Source: an uncultured Collinsella sp.
GTDB taxonomy: Bacteria > Actinomycetota > Coriobacteriia > Coriobacteriales > Coriobacteriaceae
Direction of reading: 5' to 3'
Assembly: GCA_902497025.1 (NCBI GenBank)
Contig: CABVDJ010000012.1
Location: forward strand, 1-52,160
Length of the DNA stretch: 52,160 nt
Shown: in pieces, positions 26,791 through 35,310 of the stretch
Layout: each line of letters opens with the position of its first letter
Numbering within the stretch: position 1 is the first letter of the stretch
The notes under the pieces: generated by a model
The model's database searches: none
Seen by the model: the letters and a program-made list of their open reading frames with translations, nothing else
What the model was told of the DNA's origin: nothing
Program-made: the position numbers and the translations under genes

Positions 26791-28324
26791 CAGAACCTCC
26801 CCAATGCTTGCGATACACGCGAACTACTGCGCGCTCAAACGCGCCGTGCGGCACGCCCTTATGTCGGCCTTCCTCATAGCGCTGTTCGGCACGGTCGAGC
26901 AAGCGGCCCAGCTGTGTAAAGCGACCCGTCTTGTCGGTCGCCACAATGGGCTGCTGGCTCAGGATACGATACGGCAAGTTGGAGGTATAGGTATCGAGCC
27001 GCAGCAGCGCCACGATAAAAAACACCGCCGCACCCAACAAAAAGCCAAAGCCGTAAAACTGCTGCGGCAAAAGCAACGAAGCGGCAGTCGCCAGCCCGGC
27101 CACACCGGCAAACAGGCCCGAAGCCAGCACGGCTCCCTTATAGTCGGTAAAGTACAGCAAGATGAGCATCACCGTATTGCCCACGGCATACAGGCCATAG
27201 CCCACGCACAGCGTGCGAAAATACCCGTGCATCAGGTTGTTAAAGCCCAACGGTAGGGCCGACAGCACCGTGGTCTCGAGCGAAATGACCGCCGCGGTCA
27301 CAAACAGCTGCTTGAGCGCACAAAAGCGCAGTTCGCTGTTAAGCGTGGAGAGCATCTCCTCCTCGGCCACCACAATGTCGCCCACCACGCCGCCGTCATT
27401 GAACAGGCTGTAGTAGTCGTGGTAGCGCGGATAGAAGTTGACCTCGACCGAGACCACAAAGTTGACGGTCGTGACCAGGATCGTCAAAAACGCAATGAGC
27501 GCCGGCACATCGTAGTAGGGCGCACCATAAAACAAGCCCTTGACCTGCACGCCAATAGGACCGGCCCAAATAATCACCAGGTGCGCAAAAAGTCCCAGAT
27601 TGGTTAACAGGCCCGTGAGCGCCAGCGGCATAAACTGATCGAGCCACTGCAAAAAGGGCCAGGGGCTGCGGTCGCTCTGAGGAAAATACCGGTACAGCAG
27701 CACCACGTCCCAGGCGAGCATGACGCCGTAGCCCAGAGCAATTGACGCCAACAAGCCCTCGACCGGCGGCAGTCCCAGCGCCAGCGCGGCCAGGGCGCAC
27801 AGGCACGCCACGCCAATGGCAGCCGCAAAGCTGCACAGGATGCCGCGGTAATCCTTGATGGCCGTGAGGTAGCTCATGCCGTTCCAGTTGACGATCATAA
27901 TGTTGAACAGCCACAGACATAGCAGCCCCTGCAGCAGCGTGGCGCCCGAGAACAGCAAAAAGACACCGTAGAGCACCGTGCCCGCAACGAGCATGACAGC
28001 ATTGGAGCCCCAAAACGAAGGCAGAATCTCGTCCTCGCGCTCGGCAAACAACATATCAGCCAAAAAGCGCGTGACCGGCATGGAGAAAAAGCTCGTGAGC
28101 AAAAGTGAGGCCAGCAGTGTGTAGGTCACCATGCACACCAGCAGATCCTGGTTGGCACGGCCCACACCCCACAGACCGCACAGCACCAAGATACCCACCT
28201 GGAGCAGCACGCCCAACAGCATGGGACCCGTGCACACAATGCCGGCGTAGCCATAAGCGCGCATCGTGGCAAACAGGCCCCTGCGCCTAAACAGGCGCTT
28301 GAGCTCAAAACCAATTCCGGCCAC
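26780..28324 (-). CDS. pelG: Pel exopolysaccharide transporter PelG
   Basis: PelG is the MOP-type membrane protein thought to move Pel polymer across the cytoplasmic membrane. The 514-residue protein begins with the family hallmark MAGIGFELKRLFRRRG and has about twelve hydrophobic helices. It also carries FFSMPVTRFLADMLFAERED and VVSVEVNFYPRYHDYY, both typical of PelG. The start is a GTG with GAGGGGGAG just upstream, overlapping the pelF stop region (3-bp gap). Its place after pelF matches known Gram-positive pel clusters. Confidence 0.92.
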   Translation of the reverse strand: MAGIGFELKRLFRRRGLFATMRAYGYAGIVCTGPMLLGVLLQVGILVLCGLWGVGRANQDLLVCMVTYTLLASLLLTSFFSMPVTRFLADMLFAEREDEILPSFWGSNAVMLVAGTVLYGVFLLFSGATLLQGLLCLWLFNIMIVNWNGMSYLTAIKDYRGILCSFAAAIGVACLCALAALALGLPPVEGLLASIALGYGVMLAWDVVLLYRYFPQSDRSPWPFLQWLDQFMPLALTGLLTNLGLFAHLVIIWAGPIGVQVKGLFYGAPYYDVPALIAFLTILVTTVNFVVSVEVNFYPRYHDYYSLFNDGGVVGDIVVAEEEMLSTLNSELRFCALKQLFVTAAVISLETTVLSALPLGFNNLMHGYFRTLCVGYGLYAVGNTVMLILLYFTDYKGAVLASGLFAGVAGLATAASLLLPQQFYGFGFLLGAAVFFIVALLRLDTYTSNLPYRILSQQPIVATDKTGRFTQLGRLLDRAEQRYEEGRHKGVPHGAFERAVVRVYRKHWGGSDDR

Positions 28325-28327
28325 CGG

Positions 28328-29755
28328 CTACTCCCCCTCTCTGGGCAGGTTAAACGCACACGCCGTCTCGTCGTACAGCGCGCGATAGTTGGCGAGCATC
28401 TGCTCGTGCAAAAAGTACGTGGCAACGCGACGCTGCCCGCGCTCCCCCATCTCGATACGGCGGGCGCGGCTCACGCACATGCGCTCCATGGCATCAGCCA
28501 AGCCCTTGCGATACATGGGCGGCGTCACAAAACCCGCCACGCCAAAGTCGTCGCCCGGGGCGCCCTCGAGCAGCTCGCGGCAGCAGCCCACCTCGGTCGT
28601 CACGCAGGGACGGCGCGCTGCAAGCGACTCCAGCACGCTAAGCGGCTGGCCCTCGGAGATGCTCGTCAAAATGGTAAAGTCGAGCTTTTCCATGTACTCG
28701 ACCACGTTGACGCGGCCGGTAAAGATCAGGTCGCGCACGCCCAGGGTTTCGACCAGCGCGTGGCACTCGGCGCCGTACTCCTCGTCGTCCACGCCGCCCA
28801 TGATGTGCAGGCGCACCTTGGGCAGGCGCTCGTGCAGCTCAAAGAAGGCATAAATCATGGTCTTGACATCCTTGATGGGCGCCAGGCGCACCACCGCGCC
28901 AATGTCCACCCAGCCGTCCTCGGTCTTTAAGGGAATATCCTTAAAGCGGTCGAACTGGATGCCGTTGGGGATAACCAGGCATTTGTCCGCATCGCAGCCC
29001 ATATCGATCTGGGTCTTGCGGGCGTTATGGAACAAACTGGTCACGCGGAAGGCGCGGCGATAGATCTCCTCAGAAAGCAGGTAGAAAAAGCGAATCCAGC
29101 GGTCCTTAAACGACGGCACCACCCAATCGGCGCGAATGATCTCTTCCTCGCGCTCGCGGGTATAGATGCCGTGCTCGGTCAGCAGCACTGGCGCATGGGA
29201 AACGCTTGAGCCCAGGCAGGCGAGCAGGCCACCGTAGCCGGTCGAGATGGCGTGGTACACATCGGCCACCGGCACCTCGCCGCCCAACAGGTAGAGCACG
29301 GGAAGCAACATGGAGCGCATGGTGTGGAATGCATCGGCAAAGGGCGTGTAGGGGTACTCGGCCAGGCACACGTCGCGGAAGATGTCCATAAACGTTCGGC
29401 TCTGCAAAAACGAGAGCGGATGCACGCGACGGCGCTGAAAGATATCGAACAGCACGTCCCAGTCCGGATTGGAGAGCGACACCAGGCGGCGTAGCGCCTC
29501 GCGCTCGCGGTCGTTAAAACTGGCTTCATGTTGCTCGCCCGAAAGCCGCAGGGCATCGTCCAGGAACACCTCGTGCACCTCGACCACGTTGCCGGGCAGC
29601 TCGTAGACAAATTTGCCGCGGTCGGCAGCATGCGCGCCGATCACCCACAGCACAAACTCGTGCTCGGGCATGGCCTGGATATAGCCATGCATCCAGGTAG
29701 ATACGCCGCCGTGCACATAGGGGTAGCAACCCTCGAGTACCAAGCAGATCCTCAT
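28328..29755 (-). CDS. pelF: Pel glycosyltransferase PelF (GT4)
   Basis: PelF is the UDP-sugar-dependent glycosyltransferase that polymerises Pel. The 475-residue protein starts MRICLVLEGCYPYVHGGVST, the PelF signature, and has the GT-B nucleotide-sugar site: VIPNGIQFDRF, GAVVRLAPIKDVKTMI, IFTGRVNVVEYM, and ISEGQPLSVLESLAARRPCV with the EX7E-type glutamates. The ATG overlaps the stop of the upstream deacetylase gene by 4 nt. Confidence 0.93.
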   Translation of the reverse strand: MRICLVLEGCYPYVHGGVSTWMHGYIQAMPEHEFVLWVIGAHAADRGKFVYELPGNVVEVHEVFLDDALRLSGEQHEASFNDREREALRRLVSLSNPDWDVLFDIFQRRRVHPLSFLQSRTFMDIFRDVCLAEYPYTPFADAFHTMRSMLLPVLYLLGGEVPVADVYHAISTGYGGLLACLGSSVSHAPVLLTEHGIYTREREEEIIRADWVVPSFKDRWIRFFYLLSEEIYRRAFRVTSLFHNARKTQIDMGCDADKCLVIPNGIQFDRFKDIPLKTEDGWVDIGAVVRLAPIKDVKTMIYAFFELHERLPKVRLHIMGGVDDEEYGAECHALVETLGVRDLIFTGRVNVVEYMEKLDFTILTSISEGQPLSVLESLAARRPCVTTEVGCCRELLEGAPGDDFGVAGFVTPPMYRKGLADAMERMCVSRARRIEMGERGQRRVATYFLHEQMLANYRALYDETACAFNLPREGE

Positions 29756-31632
29756 TTGTCGCCACCCTCCTTGCGCTCGATCGTCACGGTCTTATCATTT
29801 GCCTTGAGCAGATACAGATTGCCTGTAAGGTGCGTCAGTTCGCCACCCGTCACCGCACCCGGCTCGCCATTATTGGCGCGGAACATGAGCCACGCCTCGT
29901 CGTGGAAATTGCCCAGGCTGAGCGTCCAGGCATCCGCACTGGTATCCACGCTCACCGTAACCGACGAAAAGCGCTGGATGGCACCGGAGCACTCCGAGCC
30001 GGTCTGGCGGCGCAGGTCGGGCGCAGACTTGGTGAGCCAGTCCAGGTAGTCGGTCAGGCCTCCCTTGTAGACTTCCCAGCCCTCCTTGGCGCCGCGATCG
30101 GGATCGAGCAGGTCGTCCGGGTGCATAAAGTGCGTACTCACGTAGTGCATGTTGAGCTCGGACACGGCAGCCAGGCGCATATAGGAATCGTCGACCATGC
30201 CGCCCGAGACAATACGCGGCTGCTCCACAATACCATCGCTCGCCACGCCAAACTCCTGCACGTAGGGCAGGTCGGTACCGTCCTCAAAGTACGTACTGGC
30301 AATAGTCTTAATGCGCGGAACGTCGGTGCTGATAAGCTTGCGCGCACGGGCCGAAAGGATATTCGACGGCGGCACGTAGACCGAGCCGTGCGCATTAGGC
30401 AGCACCTCGTCCTGGAAAGCGATAAGCTCGTTGAGCGATGCGACGAGCGTTTCCTTGTTCTTCCAGGTCTTGTAGTCATACAGCGTGCCATAGTCGGTAT
30501 CCCAGAGCGCCAGAGGCTGATGGTTGTAGCCGTGAAAGCCCAGCTCTCCGCCCATCTGCAGCAGCATGCCGCCAAAGTAGCGAAACTGTGTGGTATCGGC
30601 CTGGCGCGCAGGCTCGGTCTGGTTGACCGCGTCCTCGTAGTTTTCGATCATCACGCCGGTATAGCGAATGCCGTATTTTTGCGCAAGCTTTTGCAGATCG
30701 GGCCACCAGACCTTGACATAAAAATCGGCGACGGAAAGCCCGTAGTCGCGCTTGATGTAGGTGCCGTCGCCCGAGGGCACAGGGCTAGGAAAGTCGTCCA
30801 AATAGAACACGGCGCTGTTGATGACCGGATAGGCCGTGGCTTCACCCAGCAAGCTTAAGGCAGAAGCATAGAACCCACGCATGACCTTGTCGTAGATGCC
30901 AATGTTGCACACCACGGTGTGACCACTTCCGCAATCGTTAGACCAAATGAGCGGCGTGCCCGCATCGCCGGTCTTTGCCCAGACGTGCGCCGTTTCGCGC
31001 AATGAAACCGAAAGTGAAGAATCGAAGGGATCCGAGAACTCGTAGCGCTCTCCCCCGCCCAGCATAAAGTCCTCACTCGGAACGATACTTTCGGCTTTCG
31101 CATAGTCATATCCGGCCGATTCGATCCCAAGCTTGGAAGCAATAGCCTGCAGGCAGTTCGAGTTATCTGGCGTCATGCCCAGCATGAGTGAGCCGCCCAC
31201 ACTCACCCAACTCATCAGATCGGTCAGATGCGTACCCAGTCCGTCAAGCGAGGGCATAAGCACAATCACGCGATCAAACGACGTGAGCGATGGGATCGCG
31301 TCCGCACCGTCGGTGGCAATATCAACATCGCGATGGGCGATCTTCATGTCGAGCAGGATCTGGTCGAACTGTTCCTTTACGTCCTCGACGCCAGCTTGAT
31401 CGGAATCGGTAATGACCAGGCATGTGGGCTTTTGGCCAAAGATTGCCGAGGAGGCAGGCACCGCATCGTTGGCGGCAAGCATCCCCAGCTTATGCTGGCC
31501 CGCACTGTACTGCACGCCGGCACGCTCCACCAGCAGCACGGCGGCCATGGCAATAAAGACCGCCCACACCACGAGGAGTCCCATCCAACGAAAGCGCCCT
31601 GCACGGTCGCGGATATGTTGCGCCACGCTCAT
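29752..31632 (-). CDS. pelA: DUF2194 polysaccharide deacetylase-like protein (Gram-positive PelA type)
   Basis: In Gram-positive pel clusters a PelA-like protein with a DUF2194/CE4-type deacetylase domain replaces the hydrolase-deacetylase PelA. The 626-residue product has one N-terminal membrane anchor (FRWMGLLVVWAVFIAMAAVL), an extracellular Rossmann-like segment (around LDGLGTHLTDLMSWVSVGGS), and the deacetylase core with AVFYLDDFPSPVPSG, ELGFHGYNHQ and THFMHPDDLLDPDRG. These carry the Asp and His metal ligands. The ATG at 31632 is chosen over an upstream in-frame start because GGGGAGGAGG sits 4 nt before it. It overlaps the pelE C-terminal part by 4 nt. Confidence 0.85.
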   Translation of the reverse strand: MSVAQHIRDRAGRFRWMGLLVVWAVFIAMAAVLLVERAGVQYSAGQHKLGMLAANDAVPASSAIFGQKPTCLVITDSDQAGVEDVKEQFDQILLDMKIAHRDVDIATDGADAIPSLTSFDRVIVLMPSLDGLGTHLTDLMSWVSVGGSLMLGMTPDNSNCLQAIASKLGIESAGYDYAKAESIVPSEDFMLGGGERYEFSDPFDSSLSVSLRETAHVWAKTGDAGTPLIWSNDCGSGHTVVCNIGIYDKVMRGFYASALSLLGEATAYPVINSAVFYLDDFPSPVPSGDGTYIKRDYGLSVADFYVKVWWPDLQKLAQKYGIRYTGVMIENYEDAVNQTEPARQADTTQFRYFGGMLLQMGGELGFHGYNHQPLALWDTDYGTLYDYKTWKNKETLVASLNELIAFQDEVLPNAHGSVYVPPSNILSARARKLISTDVPRIKTIASTYFEDGTDLPYVQEFGVASDGIVEQPRIVSGGMVDDSYMRLAAVSELNMHYVSTHFMHPDDLLDPDRGAKEGWEVYKGGLTDYLDWLTKSAPDLRRQTGSECSGAIQRFSSVTVSVDTSADAWTLSLGNFHDEAWLMFRANNGEPGAVTGGELTHLTGNLYLLKANDKTVTIERKEGGDK

Positions 31633-32213
31633 CTGGCCTCCTCCCCGTCGCGCCAAAACGCCAACTTTTCGCGGTTGTCGGCGCTCAAATACACATGTTG
31701 CTTGTCAATCGCATCGATCACACGGTGGACCTCGTCACCGTCGCGGCGCATCACGGCCAGGCGCAGGCAAAGCATCCAAACCTCCTGCTCCTCGGGCACG
31801 TCGAGCACCAGCTGGTCGGTCACGGCCTGCGCCTCGTCGATCTGTCCGACATCGGCCAGCGCCGTCGCGTATCGAATGCGCAGCTCAAGGGTATCCTCGC
31901 GCTCGCAGCGACGCGCAAGCAGGCGCGCGTACTGTTGGCGCTGAATCTGAGCCACGCGCCCCTCGGCCAAGCCCGAGCCCAAGTATTCACCAAGAAAATC
32001 ACAGTATTCGATGAGGTTTTGCGAGCTCGGGTCCGTCTTAAAGGCGCGCTCCAGCTGCTGCAGTTTAAGGTCGGACTCCTTGGAGATCTGCGCCACCGCC
32101 GTCGCGGCATAGTGCGCCACCTCAACGTCGTCGTTAAGCTTAGCCGCCTGCAGCTGCGCCAGGTACGCGTCGGGCTCCTCGGTGAGCATGGAGAGCATTA
32201 GGCGCGCCGGCAT
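31629..32213 (-). CDS. pelE: PelE, C-terminal TPR part
   Basis: The 194-residue frame is helical and TPR-like, starting near LTEEPDAYLAQLQAAKLND and VEVAHYAATAVAQISKESD. These match the part of PelE that normally follows a VPLEEAL-type motif in a single protein. Here that motif ends the preceding frame (32198-32533). The two frames overlap by 16 nt at ATGCCGGCGCGCCTAA and together would give a PelE of about 305 residues, near the usual size. Possible readings are coupled translation of two polypeptides, a -1 frameshift, or a sequencing error. Confidence 0.7.
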   Translation of the reverse strand: MPARLMLSMLTEEPDAYLAQLQAAKLNDDVEVAHYAATAVAQISKESDLKLQQLERAFKTDPSSQNLIEYCDFLGEYLGSGLAEGRVAQIQRQQYARLLARRCEREDTLELRIRYATALADVGQIDEAQAVTDQLVLDVPEEQEVWMLCLRLAVMRRDGDEVHRVIDAIDKQHVYLSADNREKLAFWRDGEEAR

Positions 32214-32533
32214 GCCGGATCGTTGACGATGAGCGCCTCCTCGAGCGGCACTACGCCTGCATCGGCGTCACGGTCGTGCACCAGGATGCTGCGATGTAGG
32301 TCGTCGTTGAAGCACAGCGACTCCAGCGCAGACTCTTTCAGCCCCTCGCCAAACACCGCGCTGCGGGCCGATAGCAGAACCACCAGCAACGGGCCCCACA
32401 GCGGCACCAGCACTATCACAGCCAACATGTGCCCGCGCACCGGCAGCAGGCCCAGCTTCATGAGCGTCCACAGCATCAGGCAAACCAGCGCATGAATCAG
32501 CAGCAAGACGGCAGCAACGACAAGCGAGATCAA
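32198..32533 (-). CDS. pelE: PelE, N-terminal membrane part
   Basis: The 111-residue frame starts at TTG, overlapping the pelD stop (TTGA). It has two hydrophobic helices (residues 2-27 and about 37-57: AVIVLVPLWGPLLVVLL) followed by FGEGLKESALESLCFNDDLH and VVPLEEALIVNDPACRRA. This is the membrane half and linker of PelE; the TPR half continues in another frame at 32213. PelE is thought to help PelD and the synthase assemble at the membrane. Confidence 0.65.
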   Translation of the reverse strand: MISLVVAAVLLLIHALVCLMLWTLMKLGLLPVRGHMLAVIVLVPLWGPLLVVLLSARSAVFGEGLKESALESLCFNDDLHRSILVHDRDADAGVVPLEEALIVNDPACRRA

Positions 32534-34668
32534 GCGGCACCCCCCTCACCGTCACCGGTGTAAGAGATGTGCTGCAACAGCGCCACGATGTCCTCGCCAT
32601 CGACGGGCTCCACCGCAATCTGCTTTGCGCTCAGGCGCTCGCGGATAATGGGCAGATCGCACGCCTTTGCCTGGCGCATAAGCAGGTAGAGCACGTCGCC
32701 GTCGACCAAGCCCGCCGCGTCGCTCTCGCGGATTGCCGACCCGATTGCGCCCACCAGCTCGCCGACAGGCTCCATGCCCGGTACCACGCGCAGGAGCAAA
32801 AAACTCCCCATCTTGCTATCTGCCAGCGCCTGCTCCGCCGCGAGCTCTTGGCCAAAGGCCACCTGCTTGAGCACGCAAGTGCCGTCAACGCAGCGTTTAT
32901 CCTGCGCCACCGCCTCATAATCAAAGGCACGGCCCAGCGCGCTTTCGACCAGCCCGCACAAGATGCGAAACAGGTTTTGATAATAGAGGGTCATTTGGTT
33001 TTCGGCCGCACGACGCACAAAGATCAACACGGCGGGTGCCCCGTCGCGCTCGATCGTGTATCCAAACATGGGAAGCCCCGGCGTCAGCTCGCGGTTCACC
33101 CACAGGTTCGAACGACCCCCGTCACCCAAAAGAGGTGCAAGCTGCTCAAGCGTGAGTGAGCGTGCGGCATCTTCGGCAATCGCAGGACTTGCTGCCACCA
33201 GGCGTGCAAATGCCCCGCCCGAAACATGGTAGATCGCCACCGAATCGTTCTCGAGGATCTCGCCCAGAAGCTCGCAGCACTTGCGATAGATGTCGCGAGG
33301 GTTGAGTACGTCGAGCTCCTGCGTCACGGCAAAGATCTTGCCAAAGCTGTCGTGGCGACCCACGATCTGGCGCCTGTACGCGCGCTTGTCCTCGATCGCG
33401 TCGTGGTAGAGCTGCGTAAGGAACGTATTGCGGTTGCGCACGAGCTCGTTTTGATCGCGCTCCGCCCTAATGGCTTCGCTGTTGCGCAGCTGCACATAGC
33501 CGCACACGGCACCCACCACAAAGTACGCAATAAACGGTAGCCAGTTGGACGGCTCGTAGAACAGACCCTGGAAGGTATAGCCGTACTGAGTAAAGTAGCT
33601 GGCTGCCAAACCCACCGACGCCAGCAGCGCCGCAACCAGGCCAAAGTCCAAGCCATACAGCGTGCCGATCAGCACCACGTAGAGCAGGCGGTAGTCGAGC
33701 ACGTTAAGCTGAGCAGACTGCGAAAACACCAGCTCCAGGCCCTCAAAGAGCACCCAGGCCAGCGCGGTCTCCAGGCATTTGATGGGCAGTGTCCGCCCGC
33801 GCATGCGGTCGATGGCGGCACGCAGCGGATGGCGCTTGCCCGCGAGGGTCTGCTCCCAGCGGGCGTGTATGGTCGAAAGATCGCGCAGCACGTCATAGCG
33901 CTGGAACCACCCGTAGCGCGTGCGGACGGTATCGCTCGGAGCAATGGAGACGACGGCGTCCCCGTCGTAGGTAATGTCGAGCCCCGGGAACAAGCCCTTG
34001 AGCGCCTCGCCCAGGTCTCCCACGGTGTGGGCAAAGCTATCCGGAACCTCGAGTTCCTCGAATGTGGCATCCCAGCTGTCGAAGATGCGACGCACCAGAA
34101 CGGCCAGCTCCTCGGCGCAGAGGGCACCGAGCGGTGAGTCCGCCCCAGCCCTCATGACAGCAGAGCCTTGCGAGCACGCCTCGAACAGCGGGGTCAAAAT
34201 CGGGTCTTCCAGCGTGGGCGAGGCGGTGTACAGATACGGCACGCGCAAGATCTTGGCCTGAATGCCGTCGCGGACCGCATAGTAGCGGCACAGGTCGTTG
34301 GCCGCACGGGCAATGATGCCCTTGCCGTTTTGCCCCGCAACGTCCACCGCACCGTCCGCTCCCATGGGACCAGTCACAAACAGCAGCTGAATCTGGCGAC
34401 CCATGCAAGCTCGAAAGACGGAGCGCAGCAGCTCGATGTCGCCAACGGCCTCGGTATGCGGCGTGAGATAGGTAGAGAGGTAGACCACACGGTCGAATTC
34501 GTAAGCCTGGTCCAGGTGCTGCAGCAGCTCTTTCCAAGACGCATGGAGCGACGACCCGTCGCGGCGCGCCTCGTTGGCCGCCACGACCTGAACATGGTCA
34601 CCGGGAAACGCCTTGGCACAAAAGTCGTCATCGACATACGCGGTATTGCCAACAACCAGCACTTCCAC
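32530..34668 (-). CDS. pelD: PelD: SDR domain, membrane helices, GAF and degenerate GGDEF (c-di-GMP receptor)
   Basis: PelD is the c-di-GMP receptor that switches on Pel synthesis. The 712-residue product has an N-terminal Rossmann/SDR-like domain (VEVLVVGNTAYVDDDF; YLSTYLTPHTEAVGD), then several membrane helices (about residues 305-410), a GAF-like domain, and a C-terminal GGDEF-type domain. The GGDEF motif is degenerate (DGDVL, about 656-660), but the I-site RxxD is intact as RESD (about 647-650), five residues before it. Cyclic-di-GMP binding without synthesis is therefore expected. I prefer the GTG at 34668, which has GGGGAG repeats 6 nt upstream; an in-frame ATG at 34713 lacks a ribosome-binding site. 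It is the first gene of the operon. Confidence 0.88.
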   Translation of the reverse strand: MEVLVVGNTAYVDDDFCAKAFPGDHVQVVAANEARRDGSSLHASWKELLQHLDQAYEFDRVVYLSTYLTPHTEAVGDIELLRSVFRACMGRQIQLLFVTGPMGADGAVDVAGQNGKGIIARAANDLCRYYAVRDGIQAKILRVPYLYTASPTLEDPILTPLFEACSQGSAVMRAGADSPLGALCAEELAVLVRRIFDSWDATFEELEVPDSFAHTVGDLGEALKGLFPGLDITYDGDAVVSIAPSDTVRTRYGWFQRYDVLRDLSTIHARWEQTLAGKRHPLRAAIDRMRGRTLPIKCLETALAWVLFEGLELVFSQSAQLNVLDYRLLYVVLIGTLYGLDFGLVAALLASVGLAASYFTQYGYTFQGLFYEPSNWLPFIAYFVVGAVCGYVQLRNSEAIRAERDQNELVRNRNTFLTQLYHDAIEDKRAYRRQIVGRHDSFGKIFAVTQELDVLNPRDIYRKCCELLGEILENDSVAIYHVSGGAFARLVAASPAIAEDAARSLTLEQLAPLLGDGGRSNLWVNRELTPGLPMFGYTIERDGAPAVLIFVRRAAENQMTLYYQNLFRILCGLVESALGRAFDYEAVAQDKRCVDGTCVLKQVAFGQELAAEQALADSKMGSFLLLRVVPGMEPVGELVGAIGSAIRESDAAGLVDGDVLYLLMRQAKACDLPIIRERLSAKQIAVEPVDGEDIVALLQHISYTGDGEGGAA

Positions 34669-34717
34669 CGTGCGCTCCCCCTCCCCAAATTTAGCTTTTG
34701 CCATGGTAAACATGCGT

Positions 34718-34748
34718 ATTGTACGCTGTCAATGTAGGCCAAAGGCAA
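34718..34748 (-). promoter_or_regulatory. Possible promoter of the Pel operon
   Basis: On the minus strand TACAAT (34718-34723) lies 19 bp from TTGCCT (34743-34748). A perfect -35 TTGACA (34727-34732) is also present but has only a poor -10 partner. A start near 34711 would favour the GTG of pelD at 34668. Confidence 0.35.
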
Positions 34749-35310
34749 CTTTAAAGCTGTTTTAAGAACTTTTTCAGACGGGCAGCGACTCGCGCCTGAG
34801 CCAGAGAGCCCTACACGTGCCGCTGCACGGCGGAGAAAGGCGAATCCACTACCCCTCAGGCATAATTCCTGAGCAAAATCAAGCAGAGCACACGGCTTTT
34901 TGCGCCACTTTAAGACGTAATCGGGATGTGGCGAGAGGCCAAATTCGGAAGTGCGGGGAAAACCAAAGGAATGCTGACCAGACCCCCGTTTTAGGCTTCC
35001 GCGACCTGCGGTTTTGATACAAAAAAACCGCGTTGTGCTCGAAGGTTTTCGATTTTTCCCCGCACTTCTGTAATTACATCTCTGGATCGAGGGCGCAGGC
35101 AATGGTGACGACATCCACGATAGCGCCCCCCTATGCCTGATACCAAAATCGTTCCATAGGGACCCGTTTCCCAATGGGATGATTCTTCACAAAGGGCATT
35201 AAGGCGCATGAGAACATGGTAGAGGCAAGCAAGCGCGCTTCCACGTTTTCGCCCATGGTGACCACGGTATAATCCAACGAGACAAGCAACGAACGGGAAA
35301 GGCAGCGCGG
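34749..35310. other. Intergenic region between pelD and the AlbA_2 gene
   Basis: This 560-bp divergent spacer shows no convincing ORF. It holds the MITE-like repeat at 34940-35129. The rest is undistinguished apart from the AT-rich stretch next to pelD. The gene at 35311 has GGGAAAGG about 10 nt upstream as a ribosome-binding site. Confidence 0.5.
34940..35129. repeat. MITE-like repeat, copy 1
   Basis: About 190 bp shared with 37145-37331 in the same orientation. Its core has imperfect terminal inverted repeats: CGGAAGTGCGGGGAAAA (34946-34962) and its near-complement ending at 35070. A central GCGGTTTT/AAAACCGC hairpin lies between them. It carries no coding capacity. Confidence 0.7.
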
